Shown: positions 16,788 to 26,469, counted from the first letter of the stretch. The stretch is DNA of 64,000 nt from Comamonadaceae bacterium PBBC1 (GCA_002256145.1 NKIP01000004.1:1-64000); one strand, 5' to 3'. Numbers and translations: made by a program. The notes: generated by a model not told the origin, from the sequence alone.

Positions 16788-17321
16788 ATGATGACACCCG
16801 AACAAATCGTCGCCTCACACAAAGCCAACGTTGAAACCCTGTTTGGTTTGACCGCCAAAGCCTTCGAAGGCGTTGAAAAGCTGGTTGAATTGAACCTGAG
16901 CGCAGCTAAGGCCGCCTTGGACGAGTCAGCCAACAATACACAAGCCGCCCTGAGCGTGAAAGACGCTCAAGAACTCGTGGCCATGCAAGCCAACCTGTTC
17001 CAGCCTTTGGCCGAAAAAACAGCCGCTTACAGCCGTCACCTGTATGACATCGCTTCTGGCACCGGTGGCGAGTTCACCAAAGCCTTCGAATCACAAACGG
17101 CTGCCGCTCAAAAGCAGTTTGCCACTTTGGTGGACACTGCCGCTCAAAACGCACCGGCCGGCTCCGAGCAAGCCGTGGCCATGATGAAGGGTGCCGTGAC
17201 CGCTGCCAGCACCGCCTTTGAATCGGTTCAAAAAGCAGTCAAACAAGCCACCGATTTGGCCGAATCCAATTTGGCTTCTGTGACCCAATCAGCGGCCCCT
17301 AAAGCAGCCAAGAAAAAGTAA
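16788..17321 (+). CDS. phaP: phasin, polyhydroxyalkanoate granule protein
   Basis: The 177-residue protein is almost entirely amphipathic helix rich in Ala, Lys and Glu, starts [20 protein letters not shown] and ends in PKAAKKK, as PhaP phasins of Burkholderiales do. Phasins coat PHB granules and control their size and number. GGAG lies 6 bases before the first of two ATG codons (16788 and 16791). It is monocistronic, with a strong terminator downstream. It implies the cell stores PHB, although phaC is not in this window. Confidence 0.9.
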   Translation: MMTPEQIVASHKANVETLFGLTAKAFEGVEKLVELNLSAAKAALDESANNTQAALSVKDAQELVAMQANLFQPLAEKTAAYSRHLYDIASGTGGEFTKAFESQTAAAQKQFATLVDTAAQNAPAGSEQAVAMMKGAVTAASTAFESVQKAVKQATDLAESNLASVTQSAAPKAAKKK

Positions 17322-17422
17322 TTTCTGACACCGGGCAGCCCTGCCAAAGGACTGCCACACACATTGCAAGTTGTCTCCTCGGATCTCTTTGAATTTCATC
17401 TGGGAAACAGGGATCCCTTTGA

Positions 17423-17451
17423 GGGCTGATCGCAAGATCAGCCCTTTTTTT
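17423..17451 (+). terminator. rho-independent terminator of the phasin gene
   Basis: GGGCTGATC/GATCAGCCC perfect stem with GCAA loop followed by seven T residues. Confidence 0.92.
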
Positions 17452-17508
17452 ATGGGCGCATCATGCCCCCATCGACACAGCCAGTGCTCGGGCTGCGGGG
17501 CACTCAGA

Positions 17509-18441
17509 TCATCGACCGGCTTCAAATGCAGCCAAGCGTTGCTTTAAACCCGGCAGTGCCTCACGCATGGCCACTCGACCGGCTTCAATCGACCTCATGC
17601 GTGCCCCAAAATCAGCACTTTTGACGCCAGACAAGGCTGGCCGAACCACAAAATCAGCCTCTTTCAAAGCCCAGGTGTTGATGCTTTGGCCCATGATCGT
17701 GAAGGTCTGCATCAAAATCTGGAAAGTATCCGAGGCTGGATTGCCCATGGGATCACTGGATATGTCCACCGCCAGCACAAAATTCGCCCCCAATTCACGC
17801 GCCTGCCGCACAGGAACCGGTGACACCAACCCACCATCCACATACTCCCTGTCACCAAAACGCACAGGCTGAAACACACCGGGCACAGCGCTGGATGCGC
17901 GAACAGCCGCCCCGGTATTGCCGCGACGGAAAGTGATCGCCTGCCCGTTGCCCAAATCGGTGGCCACCACTCCGAGTGGAATTTTCATTTGCTCCAGCGT
18001 TCGCCCTCCCACTTGGGTGTTCACATATTTGGCCAAAGCTTCTCCACGCAAAGCACCCCGATTCAAGATGGGCAGCATCCAGTCGGTGATTTCGGCCTCT
18101 TGCATGCTTTCAGCCACCCGCACAAGTTCAACGGGTGTTTTGCCGCTCGCATAAAGCGCAGCCACCAGGCTGCCTGCAGATGTGCCCGTGACATAACTCG
18201 GGCGCAAACCCGCCTCCTCAAGCACCTGAATCACGCCCACATGGGCAAAACCCCGAGCGGCCCCTCCACCCAAAGCCAAGCCCAAGCGCAATTCTCTCGG
18301 CTCTACTTTGGTCTGGTCGCGACCCGCTTCCGTCTTGGGACCTTGCACCACACTGCTGCACGCGGCCAACAGACCAAGCCCAATGCACAAGCACAGTCTT
18401 CGCCCAAACGTGATCAGCCTTTTAATCTTTACCTCTGACAT
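17509..18441 (-). CDS. patatin-like phospholipase lipoprotein (RssA-like)
   Basis: The 310-residue protein starts with a lipoprotein signal ending LLAACSS. It carries the patatin oxyanion motif GGGAARGFAHVG, the nucleophile GTSAGS and the catalytic DGG dyad partner in YVDGGLVSP. It is probably a serine lipid acyl hydrolase anchored at the outer membrane or facing the periplasm. ATG 18441 is preferred over an upstream TTG because GAGGAA precedes it by 9 bases. It is divergent from the iron-binding protein gene. Confidence 0.88.
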   Translation of the reverse strand: MSEVKIKRLITFGRRLCLCIGLGLLAACSSVVQGPKTEAGRDQTKVEPRELRLGLALGGGAARGFAHVGVIQVLEEAGLRPSYVTGTSAGSLVAALYASGKTPVELVRVAESMQEAEITDWMLPILNRGALRGEALAKYVNTQVGGRTLEQMKIPLGVVATDLGNGQAITFRRGNTGAAVRASSAVPGVFQPVRFGDREYVDGGLVSPVPVRQARELGANFVLAVDISSDPMGNPASDTFQILMQTFTIMGQSINTWALKEADFVVRPALSGVKSADFGARMRSIEAGRVAMREALPGLKQRLAAFEAGR

Positions 18442-18461
18442 CCTTGAATTCCTCAAATCTT

Positions 18462-18480
18462 ATTGATAACCATTCGCATT
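18462..18480 (+). promoter_or_regulatory. Fur-box-like operator
   Basis: ATTGATAACCATTCGCATT matches 14 of 19 positions of the Fur consensus AATGATAATCATTATCATT. It lies 28 bases before the iron-binding protein start and 20 bases from the divergent lipoprotein gene, so iron repression of the region is likely. Confidence 0.6.
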
Positions 18481-18507
18481 TAGGATAAACTTGACCATCA
18501 ACACCCA

Positions 18508-19566
18508 TTGAAAGTCAAGTTCGTGAAACTGTCCAAATCTCTCCTGAGCTTCGCCTGCCTGTGGGCATCCACCTCGGTCATGGCACAAGACAAAGTGCTG
18601 AACATCTACTCGGCCCGTCACTACCCCACCGATGAAGTCATGTACAGCGACTTCACCAAAACCACGGGCATCAAGATCAACCGGGTCGATGCCGACGATG
18701 CCGGTATTCTCGCCCGACTCAAAGCCGAGGGCGCAGCCTCTCCCGCCGACGTGATTTTGCTGGTGGACGCGGCCCGCTTGTGGCGTGCCGAGGTCGATGG
18801 CCTGTTTTTGCCCATCAAGTCGGCCAAACTCGAAGACGCCATCCCCGCCAACTTGCGCGCCAAGCCCGCCGACAACGGCGGCACGGCGTGGTTTGGCCTG
18901 TCCACACGAGCACGCGTGATCGTGTACGACAAGCTCAAGTTCAGCAAAAGCGACGTGGACAGCTACGAGAAGCTGGCCAACGCCAAGCTCAAGGGCAGTT
19001 TGTGCATCCGCAGCGGCTCGCACCCCTACAACCTGAGCCTGTTTGGGGCCATGACCGAGCACCTGGGTCCTGCCAAAACCGAGGTCTGGCTCAAAGGCTT
19101 GGTGGACAACATGGCCCGCAGCCCCAAAGGTGGGGATACCGACCAGATCAAAGGGGTGGCCTCGGGTGAGTGCGGCGTGGCCGTCACCAACACCTATTAC
19201 CTGGCCCGCATGATGCGGTCAAACAACGCGGCCGACAAAGCCGTGACCGAAAAAATCGGTGTGGTCTTCCCCAACCAAAGCAGCTGGGGTACCCACATGA
19301 ACGTGGCCGGTGGCGCTGTGGCCCGCCATGCCAAAAACACCGACAACGCAGTCAAGTTCCTGGAATACCTGGCCAGCCCGGCTGCGCAAAACCACTTTGC
19401 CAACGGCAACAACGAGTGGCCAGCGGCCAAAGGCGTGAGCTTTGACAACCCGGCCCTCAAAGCCATGACCGGCGGCAGCTTCAAGAGCGAATTGCTCCCG
19501 ATCAGTGCCGTGGGCATGAACCAGATCAAGGTACAGCAAATGCTGGACCGCGTCGGCTTCAAGTAA
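18508..19566 (+). CDS. ferric iron ABC transporter substrate-binding protein (FbpA/FutA type)
   Basis: The 352-residue periplasmic protein has a signal peptide ending SVMAQ, then KVLNIYSARHYPTD, and the adjacent tyrosines of TNTYYLAR (Tyr230-Tyr231) that bind ferric ion in FbpA-like proteins. The start is uncertain: TTG at 18508 or GTG at 18523, the latter preceded by GAAAG. No FbpB/FbpC permease or ATPase gene follows, so it must use components encoded elsewhere. The Fur-like site upstream supports an iron role. Confidence 0.88.
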   Translation: MKVKFVKLSKSLLSFACLWASTSVMAQDKVLNIYSARHYPTDEVMYSDFTKTTGIKINRVDADDAGILARLKAEGAASPADVILLVDAARLWRAEVDGLFLPIKSAKLEDAIPANLRAKPADNGGTAWFGLSTRARVIVYDKLKFSKSDVDSYEKLANAKLKGSLCIRSGSHPYNLSLFGAMTEHLGPAKTEVWLKGLVDNMARSPKGGDTDQIKGVASGECGVAVTNTYYLARMMRSNNAADKAVTEKIGVVFPNQSSWGTHMNVAGGAVARHAKNTDNAVKFLEYLASPAAQNHFANGNNEWPAAKGVSFDNPALKAMTGGSFKSELLPISAVGMNQIKVQQMLDRVGFK

Positions 19567-19698
19567 GGCCTCACCCGGTGGTCGCCGTGGGCGACCCACC
19601 TTGTCTCCATCAGCCAGCCATTCACACCGGACACCCGGATGGTGATAGCCAGCCATTGAACTTGTCGGCAAACCCGTTTTGCCTTTTTCACCCCATCA

Positions 19699-22002
19699 AT
19701 GACTCGCATCACCATGACTCAAAGACACGATCATGTCCAAAACACCCTGCCACCGGCCAAATTGCTGCCGCTGGCCGCCATCATGCTGGCGGGTTCGCTC
19801 TCAGCCACGCCTGCTGCCATGGCCCAAAACAAGCCTGAAGAGAGCACCCTCAAAACGGTGACCGTCAAGGACAAAGCCGAAACCGACATGGCCGAAGGCA
19901 AGTACAGCGTGCGCGCCACCGAAACGCGCATCGGCAAAGGCCAGCAAGCACTGCGTGACATTCCGCAATCGGTGACCGTGGTGACCGAAAAGCTGATGGA
20001 TGACCGCAACCTGGACACCTTCAAAGAAGCGTTGAAAAACACCGCAGGCATCAGCTTTCTGGCAGCCGAAGGGGGTGAAGAAGACATCCGCTTGCGCGGC
20101 TTTTCCTTGCAGGCCACGGGCGATGTGTTTGTTGACGGCGTGCGCGACCCGGCTTTTTATGAGCGCGACACCTTCAGCCTGGACCGCCTGGAAGTGCTGC
20201 GCGGCTCCGCTTCCATGCTGTTTGGCCGTGGCTCCACGGGCGGCGCGGTCAATCAGGTCAGCAAAACACCCCGCTTGATGGATGAAAACCAGGTGGACTT
20301 GACCGTGGGCTCGCACCAACATGTGCGGCTGGTGGGCGACTTCAACAAACAGACGGGTGAGAGTGCCGCGCTGCGTCTGAACGTGATGACAACCCAAGCC
20401 GACAACAACGGCTCGGGCAGTTCTTTGGACAAAGAAGGCATCGCCGGGGCTTATCGCTGGGGCATTGGCGAGAAGGACGAGTTCCAACTCAGTCTGTACC
20501 ACCTGAACAACAACAATGGCATGAACTATGGCATGCCCTGGATTCGCCCAAGCACATCCTCCTCCCCGCTGGAGTCCACCGTCTTGCCGCTGGATCCGAA
20601 GGCCTATTACGGCGCGGCCAGCGACTACAACGCAGGCCGTGCCACACATCTGAGCGCGAGCCACACGCACCGTTTTTCGGCCGACAGTGAACTCAAAACG
20701 CAAATCCGCAAGGGGCGATACGAACGCGATCAGCGCGCTGGCACTGTGCGGTTTGCCAATGCCGCCAGCCAGCCAGACAGGCAAGCCGTCAGTTTGGCCA
20801 CCTTCGGCCCCAATACGGTCATCAACCGGGGTAACAACCTGAAGATTCAGGACATGGACACGCTGCATGTGCAAAGTGATTTCAGCAAGAAGTTCCAGGC
20901 ACTGGGCCTGAAACACGAATTGCTGGCCGGGGTCGACCTGGCCACCGAAGACAAAACTGTGTACGCCGCCCGCACAACAGCGCAAGGTGGCGTGACCATC
21001 AACAAGCCCACCACCACCATTGGCACCCCGAACGATGGGGCCTGGGTGGACGAAAGCACCCGCGTGCTGCGTGTGAACAACCAGTACAGCAGCACCGGCT
21101 GGGGGGCCTACCTGCAAGACCTGGTGCAAGTGGCACCGCACTGGAAAGTGCTGGGCGGCTTGCGCTACGACAGCTTAAAAGGCGACTACGACCAGTTCGG
21201 CAACCCCACCAACGCCACCGACAACGGCCCCAAAACCAACTACCGCATGAAGGTGGGCGAGTGGAGCCAACGTGCAGGCGTGCTGTTCCAGCCCAATGAC
21301 TTGCAGTCCTTCCATTTGTCTTACGGCACCTCGTTCAACACCTCGGGCGACACCTACTCGCTGGGCGCCTCCAATGTGGACACGCCGCCTGAGCAATCGG
21401 TGAACTGGGAGTTGGGGGCCAAACTCGACTCGGCCGACAAACGCTTCACCACCCGGCTGGCCCTGTTCCGCGCCACCAAGAAAAACGAGCGCAACACCGA
21501 CCCCTTGTTGCCCGTGGTCACGCTGACGGGCAGCCGTTATGCCTCGGGCCTGGAAATCGATGTGGCCGGTCGCTTGACACCGAAATGGGAAGTGTTCGGC
21601 TCCTTCACCTGGATGCCTGACGCCAAAGTCAGCCAAGCCGCCCCTTGCCCCGCCACGGGTACATGCACCCAAGGCGCAGCGGGTGAACGCGTGGGCGACC
21701 GCCCGGCCCTGACCCCGGTGCACAGCGGCAGCGCTTGGACGACATACCAAATCAACAGCCAGTGGCGCGTTGGCGGTGGCCTGACCTTCCGGGGACGCCA
21801 GACCCCGACCCGTGCCGCATTTGAAGTGCCCTCGTTTGTGGTGGGCGATGTGATGGCCGAATACGCCTACAGCGATGCCCTGAGCTTCAAAGCCAATGTG
21901 AGCAACGTCACCAACAAGCTGTATGCCGATCAGTTGTACCCCGGCCACTACATCCCGGGTGCAGGCCGTTTGACGCAAATCACCGCGTCCTACAAATTCT
22001 GA
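19699..22002 (+). CDS. TonB-dependent siderophore receptor (Fiu/FiuA-like)
   Basis: A 767-residue outer membrane protein with a signal peptide ending PAAMA near residue 42, a plug domain ([39 protein letters not shown]) and a beta barrel ending in aromatic F (ITASYKF). Neighbouring piuC and tonB-exbBD genes fit catecholate siderophore import. ATG at 19699 or 19714 may be the start; neither has a clear Shine-Dalgarno. The 132 bases before it show no strong operator. Confidence 0.92.
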   Translation: MTRITMTQRHDHVQNTLPPAKLLPLAAIMLAGSLSATPAAMAQNKPEESTLKTVTVKDKAETDMAEGKYSVRATETRIGKGQQALRDIPQSVTVVTEKLMDDRNLDTFKEALKNTAGISFLAAEGGEEDIRLRGFSLQATGDVFVDGVRDPAFYERDTFSLDRLEVLRGSASMLFGRGSTGGAVNQVSKTPRLMDENQVDLTVGSHQHVRLVGDFNKQTGESAALRLNVMTTQADNNGSGSSLDKEGIAGAYRWGIGEKDEFQLSLYHLNNNNGMNYGMPWIRPSTSSSPLESTVLPLDPKAYYGAASDYNAGRATHLSASHTHRFSADSELKTQIRKGRYERDQRAGTVRFANAASQPDRQAVSLATFGPNTVINRGNNLKIQDMDTLHVQSDFSKKFQALGLKHELLAGVDLATEDKTVYAARTTAQGGVTINKPTTTIGTPNDGAWVDESTRVLRVNNQYSSTGWGAYLQDLVQVAPHWKVLGGLRYDSLKGDYDQFGNPTNATDNGPKTNYRMKVGEWSQRAGVLFQPNDLQSFHLSYGTSFNTSGDTYSLGASNVDTPPEQSVNWELGAKLDSADKRFTTRLALFRATKKNERNTDPLLPVVTLTGSRYASGLEIDVAGRLTPKWEVFGSFTWMPDAKVSQAAPCPATGTCTQGAAGERVGDRPALTPVHSGSAWTTYQINSQWRVGGGLTFRGRQTPTRAAFEVPSFVVGDVMAEYAYSDALSFKANVSNVTNKLYADQLYPGHYIPGAGRLTQITASYKF

Positions 22003-22015
22003 GGAATCCACCCAC

Positions 22016-22705
22016 ATGATCCGTTTCCTGCCCGAATTGCTCACAGCGGACACCGTGCGCCAGGCCCGCGACCTGTTGCTGGCCTTGCCCGAATCGGACT
22101 GGGCGGACGGGCGGGACGGTGCGGGCAGGCAAGCCCGCACAGTCAAAGACAACCTGCAACTGCCGCACCAACACCCGGTGGCCGCGCAAATTCGCCACTG
22201 GGTGCTCGGTGGGCTGGACCAGTCGAGCACCTTCTTTTCAGCGGCCTTGCCTTTGAAGGTGTTCACACCCCGCATCAACCGCTACACGCCTGAATTTCCG
22301 CATTACGGCTGGCACATTGACAACGCGATTCGACTGCGTGCCGACGGCCAGCGCGTGCGCTGCGACCTGTCGTGCACCGTCTTTTTGAACGACCCCGATG
22401 ACTACGAAGGCGGCGAGCTGAGTGCGCAAGACCAAAGCGTGGTGCACCGCGTCAAGCTGCCCGCAGGCCACGCCGTGCTGTACCCCGGCAACACCTTGCA
22501 CGAGGTCACGCCCGTCACACGCGGGCAGCGCCTGGCTTGCTTTTTCTGGGTCGAGAGCATGGTGCGCTCGGATGAGCAGCGCCGCATCTTGTTCGATCTG
22601 GACATGAACCTGCTCAAGCTGCGCGAACAACACGGCGAAACGCCCGAGACCACGGCTTTGACCGGGGTTTATCACCAACTTCTGCGCCAGTGGGCCAACA
22701 CCTGA
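22016..22705 (+). CDS. PKHD-type Fe(II)/2-oxoglutarate hydroxylase (PiuC/YbiX)
   Basis: The 229-residue enzyme shows the iron ligands of the 2-oxoglutarate dioxygenase fold: His100-x-Asp102 in GWHIDNA and His162 in NTLHEVTPV, with the 2-oxoglutarate-binding Arg in TRGQRLA. PiuC/YbiX genes habitually accompany Fiu-type receptors and may modify siderophores or the receptor; the actual substrate is unproven. It follows the receptor by 13 bases, so it is in the same transcript. Confidence 0.92.
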   Translation: MIRFLPELLTADTVRQARDLLLALPESDWADGRDGAGRQARTVKDNLQLPHQHPVAAQIRHWVLGGLDQSSTFFSAALPLKVFTPRINRYTPEFPHYGWHIDNAIRLRADGQRVRCDLSCTVFLNDPDDYEGGELSAQDQSVVHRVKLPAGHAVLYPGNTLHEVTPVTRGQRLACFFWVESMVRSDEQRRILFDLDMNLLKLREQHGETPETTALTGVYHQLLRQWANT

Positions 22706-22716
22706 TCTGCCCTTTG

Positions 22717-22772
22717 AACCCGCAACCCGCAACCCGCAACCCGCAACCCGCAACCCGCAACCCGCAACCCGC
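22717..22772 (+). repeat. eight perfect tandem copies of AACCCGC
   Basis: 56 bases made of eight identical 7-base units end 7 bases before the ATG of the alpha-hydroxy-acid oxidase, occupying the place of a Shine-Dalgarno sequence. Because the unit is not a multiple of three, copy changes would shift any frame crossing it. With eight copies an in-frame ATG at 22690 reads through into the oxidase (encoding PQPATRN repeats). Confidence 0.97.
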
Positions 22773-22779
22773 ACACACC

Positions 22780-23880
22780 ATGACCCAGCCCATCGTCAAC
22801 CTGCAAGACCACGAACACGCCGCACAAGCGGCGCTGAGCGAGGCGGCGTGGGCCTATTTCAGCGGCGGTGCGGCAGACGAAATCACACTGCGCCACAACG
22901 TGGCCGCTTGGCAAAACCTGCGCTTGTCGCCGCGCGTGTTGCAAGACCTGCGCGGTGGCCACACGCGTTGCCGTTTGCTGGGCCGCGAATGGCCCATGCC
23001 GCTGCTGGTGGCCCCCATGGCGTACCAGCGCTGGGCCCATGCCGATGGGGAATCGGGCATGGCTTTGGCCGCTGCTGCGCAAGGCTGCGGCATGGTGCTG
23101 TCGCACCAAACCAGCACGCCTTTGCACGACGTGGCGGCGCTGGTGGCTTCAGACGCCGAACGTGGCCCCTTGTGGTTTCAGCTCTACTGGCTGGCTGACC
23201 GGGGTGCCCTGCGCGAATTGTTGGCACACATCGAAACGGCCGGCTTTGAAGCCCTGGTACTCACGGTGGACGCCCCGGTACACGGTGTGCGAGACCGCGA
23301 ACGCCGCCACGGCATACCTTTGCCCGAGGGCGTGAAGGCGGCGCATTGGACGGCCCCCGACAACGGCCCTGCAAAAAACCACGCCCAAGGCCTGTGCGCT
23401 GGCTTGGCCGATGCCGCCCCCACTTGGGCCGATGTGCAGTGGTTGATTGACCAGACCCGCCTGCCCGTGCTGCTCAAGGGCATCACCCACCCGCAAGACG
23501 CTGTGCAAGCGTTGAAACTGGGCGCAGCAGGTGTGATCGTGAGCAACCACGGCGGCCGCGTGCTCGACACCCTGCCGGCCACGGCCGAGTTGCTGCCACG
23601 CATCGTGCAAGCCGTTCGTCAGCACCACCCACAAGCGCCGGTGCTGGTCGATGGTGGTATCCGACGTGGCACCGACCTGTTCAAAGCACTGGCGCTGGGG
23701 GCCGATGCCGCGCTGATTGGCCGCCCTGCCCTGTATGGCCTGGCCCATGCGGGCGCACGCGGTGCAGCGCATGTGCTGCGCCTGCTGCGCGACGAGTTCG
23801 AGGCCACCATGGCTCTGACGGGTTGTGCGCACCTTCACGACATCGACAGAGACCGCCTGTGGCCTCTGCAGCCCGTTTGA
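22780..23880 (+). CDS. FMN-dependent alpha-hydroxy-acid oxidizing protein
   Basis: The 366-residue TIM-barrel flavoprotein matches the lactate dehydrogenase/glycolate oxidase family: PMLVAPMAYQ-type start (LLVAPMAYQRWAH), TVDAPV, PVLLKGI (catalytic Lys) and SNHGGRVLD (His/Arg), then DGGIRRGTDLFKAL for phosphate binding. The ATG at 22780 gives the usual N-terminus (VNLQDHEHAA); an in-frame ATG at 22690 would add 30 residues encoded mostly by the tandem repeat. It sits between piuC and tonB, unusual for a carbon-metabolism enzyme. The substrate could be lactate, glycolate or another 2-hydroxy acid. Confidence 0.9.
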   Translation: MTQPIVNLQDHEHAAQAALSEAAWAYFSGGAADEITLRHNVAAWQNLRLSPRVLQDLRGGHTRCRLLGREWPMPLLVAPMAYQRWAHADGESGMALAAAAQGCGMVLSHQTSTPLHDVAALVASDAERGPLWFQLYWLADRGALRELLAHIETAGFEALVLTVDAPVHGVRDRERRHGIPLPEGVKAAHWTAPDNGPAKNHAQGLCAGLADAAPTWADVQWLIDQTRLPVLLKGITHPQDAVQALKLGAAGVIVSNHGGRVLDTLPATAELLPRIVQAVRQHHPQAPVLVDGGIRRGTDLFKALALGADAALIGRPALYGLAHAGARGAAHVLRLLRDEFEATMALTGCAHLHDIDRDRLWPLQPV

Positions 23881-23908
23881 TGCCCCTTGATTTCCATTGA
23901 GCCACTTT

Positions 23909-24631
23909 ATGCAAGCAGCCCATTTAGAAGAACCGATGCATCGACCCCACCGCACGCATCCAAGCCGCACCTGGCGCGTGACCGGTGCGGTGATGCTGAG
24001 CCACGTTGGCGTGGCTTGCTTGCTCGGCAGCGGTTTATGGACCCGCGTGGTCCCCGCAGGCGCACCCGACAACGTGATCATGGCCAGCGTGGTCATGGAT
24101 GCCCCCGCCCCTGCCGCACCCAAGCCTGAACCGGCGAAACCCCAAATCCAGGCCAAAACAAAACCCCAACCCGAGCGGCAGCCTCAGGCCAAGCCCGTCA
24201 GCCCTCCCGTGCAACCCACGCCTGTGCTGTCACCCACAGCCCCCAGCGATGCCGCGCCCATCGTGCCAAGCCCTGCGCCGGCCCCGGCCACACCTGCCGC
24301 ACCGCAAACAGGCAACCAGCGCCCGGCCAACAACGCCACAGCGGCAGCCGTGGTGCTGCCGTCCACCAGTGCCGACTACCTGAACAACCCGGCCCCACCC
24401 TACCCGCGCCAGAGCAAACGCCTGGGCGAGCAAGGCATCGTCATCATTCGCATCTTGATCACGCCCGAGGGCCGCGCCGAAAAAGCCGAAATCCGAACTT
24501 CCAGCGGTTACTTACGCCTGGACGAGACAGCCCTTTCCACCGTGCAGCGTTGGCGCTTTGTGCCCGGCCAACGCAACGGCGCGCCCGAGGCCATGTGGTT
24601 CAACGTGCCCATCCGCTTTGTGCTGGACTGA
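23909..24631 (+). CDS. tonB: TonB energy-transducing protein
   Basis: A 240-residue protein with one N-terminal membrane segment (about residues 29-45), a Pro/Lys/Gln-rich periplasm-spanning region (about 60-140), and a C-terminal TonB domain with PPYPRQSKRLGEQGIVIIRILI and ALSTVQRWRFVPG. It couples the ExbBD proton channel to receptors such as the one at 19699. ATG 23909 is chosen; a TTG 12 bases upstream is less likely. Confidence 0.92.
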   Translation: MQAAHLEEPMHRPHRTHPSRTWRVTGAVMLSHVGVACLLGSGLWTRVVPAGAPDNVIMASVVMDAPAPAAPKPEPAKPQIQAKTKPQPERQPQAKPVSPPVQPTPVLSPTAPSDAAPIVPSPAPAPATPAAPQTGNQRPANNATAAAVVLPSTSADYLNNPAPPYPRQSKRLGEQGIVIIRILITPEGRAEKAEIRTSSGYLRLDETALSTVQRWRFVPGQRNGAPEAMWFNVPIRFVLD

Positions 24632-24695
24632 TCCGCCCCCACCAGCCCAACTGCCCACCATTTTTTTGCCCGATCCCATTCACAGGAGTTTTTTC

Positions 24696-25424
24696 ATGCC
24701 CGAATCATTTGGCCTCACACACATCTGGACCCAAGGGGACGCCGTCACCCGTCTGATCCTCATCGCCCTGATCGGCATGTCGGTCACCAGCTGGGTCGTC
24801 ATCGTGCTCAAGGCGCTGGACGTTTGGAAACACAAACAAAGTGCCTTGAGCAGCGAACAGTTCTGGCACTCCACCAGTCTGGCCGAAGGCTTGGCCGTGC
24901 TCAGCCACCGCCCTGACAACATGTTCCACACGCTGGCCCAAGTGGGACAAGAGGCCACAGAACACCACCAGGCGGCACAAAAACAGTTGCATGACCGTCT
25001 GGACGTGAGCGACTGGGTCACGCGCAGCCTGCGCAACTGCATTGACGACCACACCAGCCGCCTGCAAAACGGCCTGGCCATCCTGGCGTCGATTGGCTCC
25101 ACCGCCCCGTTCGTGGGTTTGTTTGGCACCGTCTGGGGCATCTACCACGCGCTGGTAGCCATCGGCGCCACCGGCAACGCCAGCATCGACGCGGTAGCCG
25201 GCCCGATTGGCGAAACCCTGATCATGACCGCGCTGGGCCTGGCCGTGGCCATTCCAGCGGTGCTGGGCTACAACGCCCTGGTGCGTGGCAACAAATTCAT
25301 CATCGCCCGCATGAACCGTTTTGCACATGACCTGCACGCCTATTACGTGACCGGTGCCCGCGTGAGCCCGTCGGCGCAAGCCAATCTCCCTTCCCACCTT
25401 GCTGCAGCGCATGTTGGCCACTGA
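24696..25424 (+). CDS. exbB: ExbB proton-channel protein
   Basis: A 242-residue MotA/TolQ/ExbB family protein with three membrane segments and the conserved GSTAPFVGLFGTVWGI and GPIGETLIMTALGLAVAIPAV regions. CAGGAG precedes the ATG by 8 bases. It works with ExbD and TonB to energise outer membrane import. A longer frame from 24558 overlaps tonB and is rejected. Confidence 0.95.
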   Translation: MPESFGLTHIWTQGDAVTRLILIALIGMSVTSWVVIVLKALDVWKHKQSALSSEQFWHSTSLAEGLAVLSHRPDNMFHTLAQVGQEATEHHQAAQKQLHDRLDVSDWVTRSLRNCIDDHTSRLQNGLAILASIGSTAPFVGLFGTVWGIYHALVAIGATGNASIDAVAGPIGETLIMTALGLAVAIPAVLGYNALVRGNKFIIARMNRFAHDLHAYYVTGARVSPSAQANLPSHLAAAHVGH

Positions 25425-25453
25425 GCAGCTGACCCGCCCACCAGGAAACCCGC

Positions 25454-25867
25454 ATGTCCTTTGAAATCACCGACAACAACGATGACGTGATGAACGAAAT
25501 CAACATGACGCCCCTGGTGGACGTCATGCTGGTGCTGCTCATCATCTTCATCATCACCATCCCGGTGGTGCAACACGCCGTGAAGGTGGAACTGCCCCGC
25601 ACCCCCAGCAGCCAAGACAAAACACCGCCCGAGAGCTTGCAACTGGCCGTGGACAGCCAGGGCCAGTTCTTTTTAGGCCAAAAGCCTGTAGCGGCTGACG
25701 CGCTGGAGGATGCGCTGCGCGAACACGCCGCCAAAGACCCGCAACCCCAGCTCTACATTCGGGGCGACAAAAAAGTCGCTTATGAACATGTGGCCCAGGC
25801 CATGAGCGCTGCGCAGCGTGCGGGGCTGGCAAAAATAGGTTTTGTGACCGAGGGTCAAAAACCATGA
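25454..25867 (+). CDS. exbD: ExbD biopolymer transport protein
   Basis: A 137-residue protein with the short cytoplasmic N-terminus (NEINMTPLVDVMLVLLIIFI, with the essential membrane Asp) followed by a periplasmic domain, as in ExbD/TolR. It follows exbB by 29 bases and overlaps hemP by 4 bases. Confidence 0.95.
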   Translation: MSFEITDNNDDVMNEINMTPLVDVMLVLLIIFIITIPVVQHAVKVELPRTPSSQDKTPPESLQLAVDSQGQFFLGQKPVAADALEDALREHAAKDPQPQLYIRGDKKVAYEHVAQAMSAAQRAGLAKIGFVTEGQKP

Positions 25868-26097
25868 CCTTGAAACCGCCTGAGACTGCGCTGACCGACC
25901 CCGCCAAATCGACCATCGCGCCAGGAACGCCCAGGTCGGTGCCGACTGACACCCGCAGGGCAAGTCGGTCAACCCGTACGCGCACCCTGGACAGCCACGA
26001 GCTTCTGGGCGAGCAGGCCCTGGTGCTGATTCGCCACTTGGGCGAAATCTATCGCCTGCAAACCACGCGGCAAGGCAAATTGATCCTGACCAAATAA
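25864..26097 (+). CDS. hemP: hemin uptake protein HemP
   Basis: A 77-residue basic protein whose C-half, SHELLGEQALVLIRHLGEIY then RQGKLILTK, is the HemP signature. In Burkholderia the homologue (HmuP) is a small activator needed for haem receptor expression. The N-terminal 35 residues are a poorly conserved extension. ATGA overlap with exbD ties it to the tonB system. Confidence 0.9.
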   Translation: MTLKPPETALTDPAKSTIAPGTPRSVPTDTRRASRSTRTRTLDSHELLGEQALVLIRHLGEIYRLQTTRQGKLILTK

Positions 26098-26118
26098 AAA
26101 CCCGGCAAGCATGCCGGG
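26093..26118 (-). terminator. terminator for the minus-strand gene at 26170-26469
   Basis: CCCGGCA/TGCCGGG stem with AGCA loop; on the minus strand it is followed by TTTTTATTT, which overlaps the hemP stop region. Confidence 0.75.
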
Positions 26119-26169
26119 CGTGAAGTTCTCAATATCCCACGGGAAAGCCCAGCTGGCAGCCGTAGCCAT

Positions 26170-26469
26170 TCACAAAAATTTGACCCGCCCTTGCAAGGCC
26201 TGCAGCGTCACTTGCGAGGCAGACACCCCAGCCCCCACCACCACGCCGCCCCCCGCCACCGGGGCCAGGCTGTCGAGCTGGAAACGGCCCACGCCCGGGG
26301 TCTGGCGGATGAAGCATTTTTCGTCGAAAAACAAACGGTCCCCATTCGCATCGATTTCGTCGCTGTCGATGGTTTCAAAACCGATCACCTGACGGATCGC
26401 CTCCAGCCCGCCGTCCCAAGGGACGGGGGTGATGGTTTTAGCGGTGGGGTCGATCACAAAACACGTCAT
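26170..26469 (-). CDS. hypothetical protein, DUF3846-like
   Basis: The 99-residue protein starts MTCFVIDPTAKTITPV and has GLEAIRQVIGFETIDSDEI, which faintly resembles DUF3846 proteins, a family of unknown function. The ATG at 26469 has GGAG 7 bases upstream. It follows ahpF after 37 bases on the same strand and ends before a terminator, so it may be co-transcribed with ahpF. The Gly/Val-rich C-terminal third is probably flexible. Confidence 0.65.
   Translation of the reverse strand: MTCFVIDPTAKTITPVPWDGGLEAIRQVIGFETIDSDEIDANGDRLFFDEKCFIRQTPGVGRFQLDSLAPVAGGGVVVGAGVSASQVTLQALQGRVKFL

Noticed and set aside
19567-19698. Second Fur box before the TonB-dependent receptor (around GGTGATAGCCAGCCATTGA)
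   Set aside because: Too few matches to the Fur consensus to claim a site.
22717-22772. Tandem repeat considered as a CRISPR array
   Set aside because: Units are 7 bases with no spacers, so it is a simple tandem repeat.
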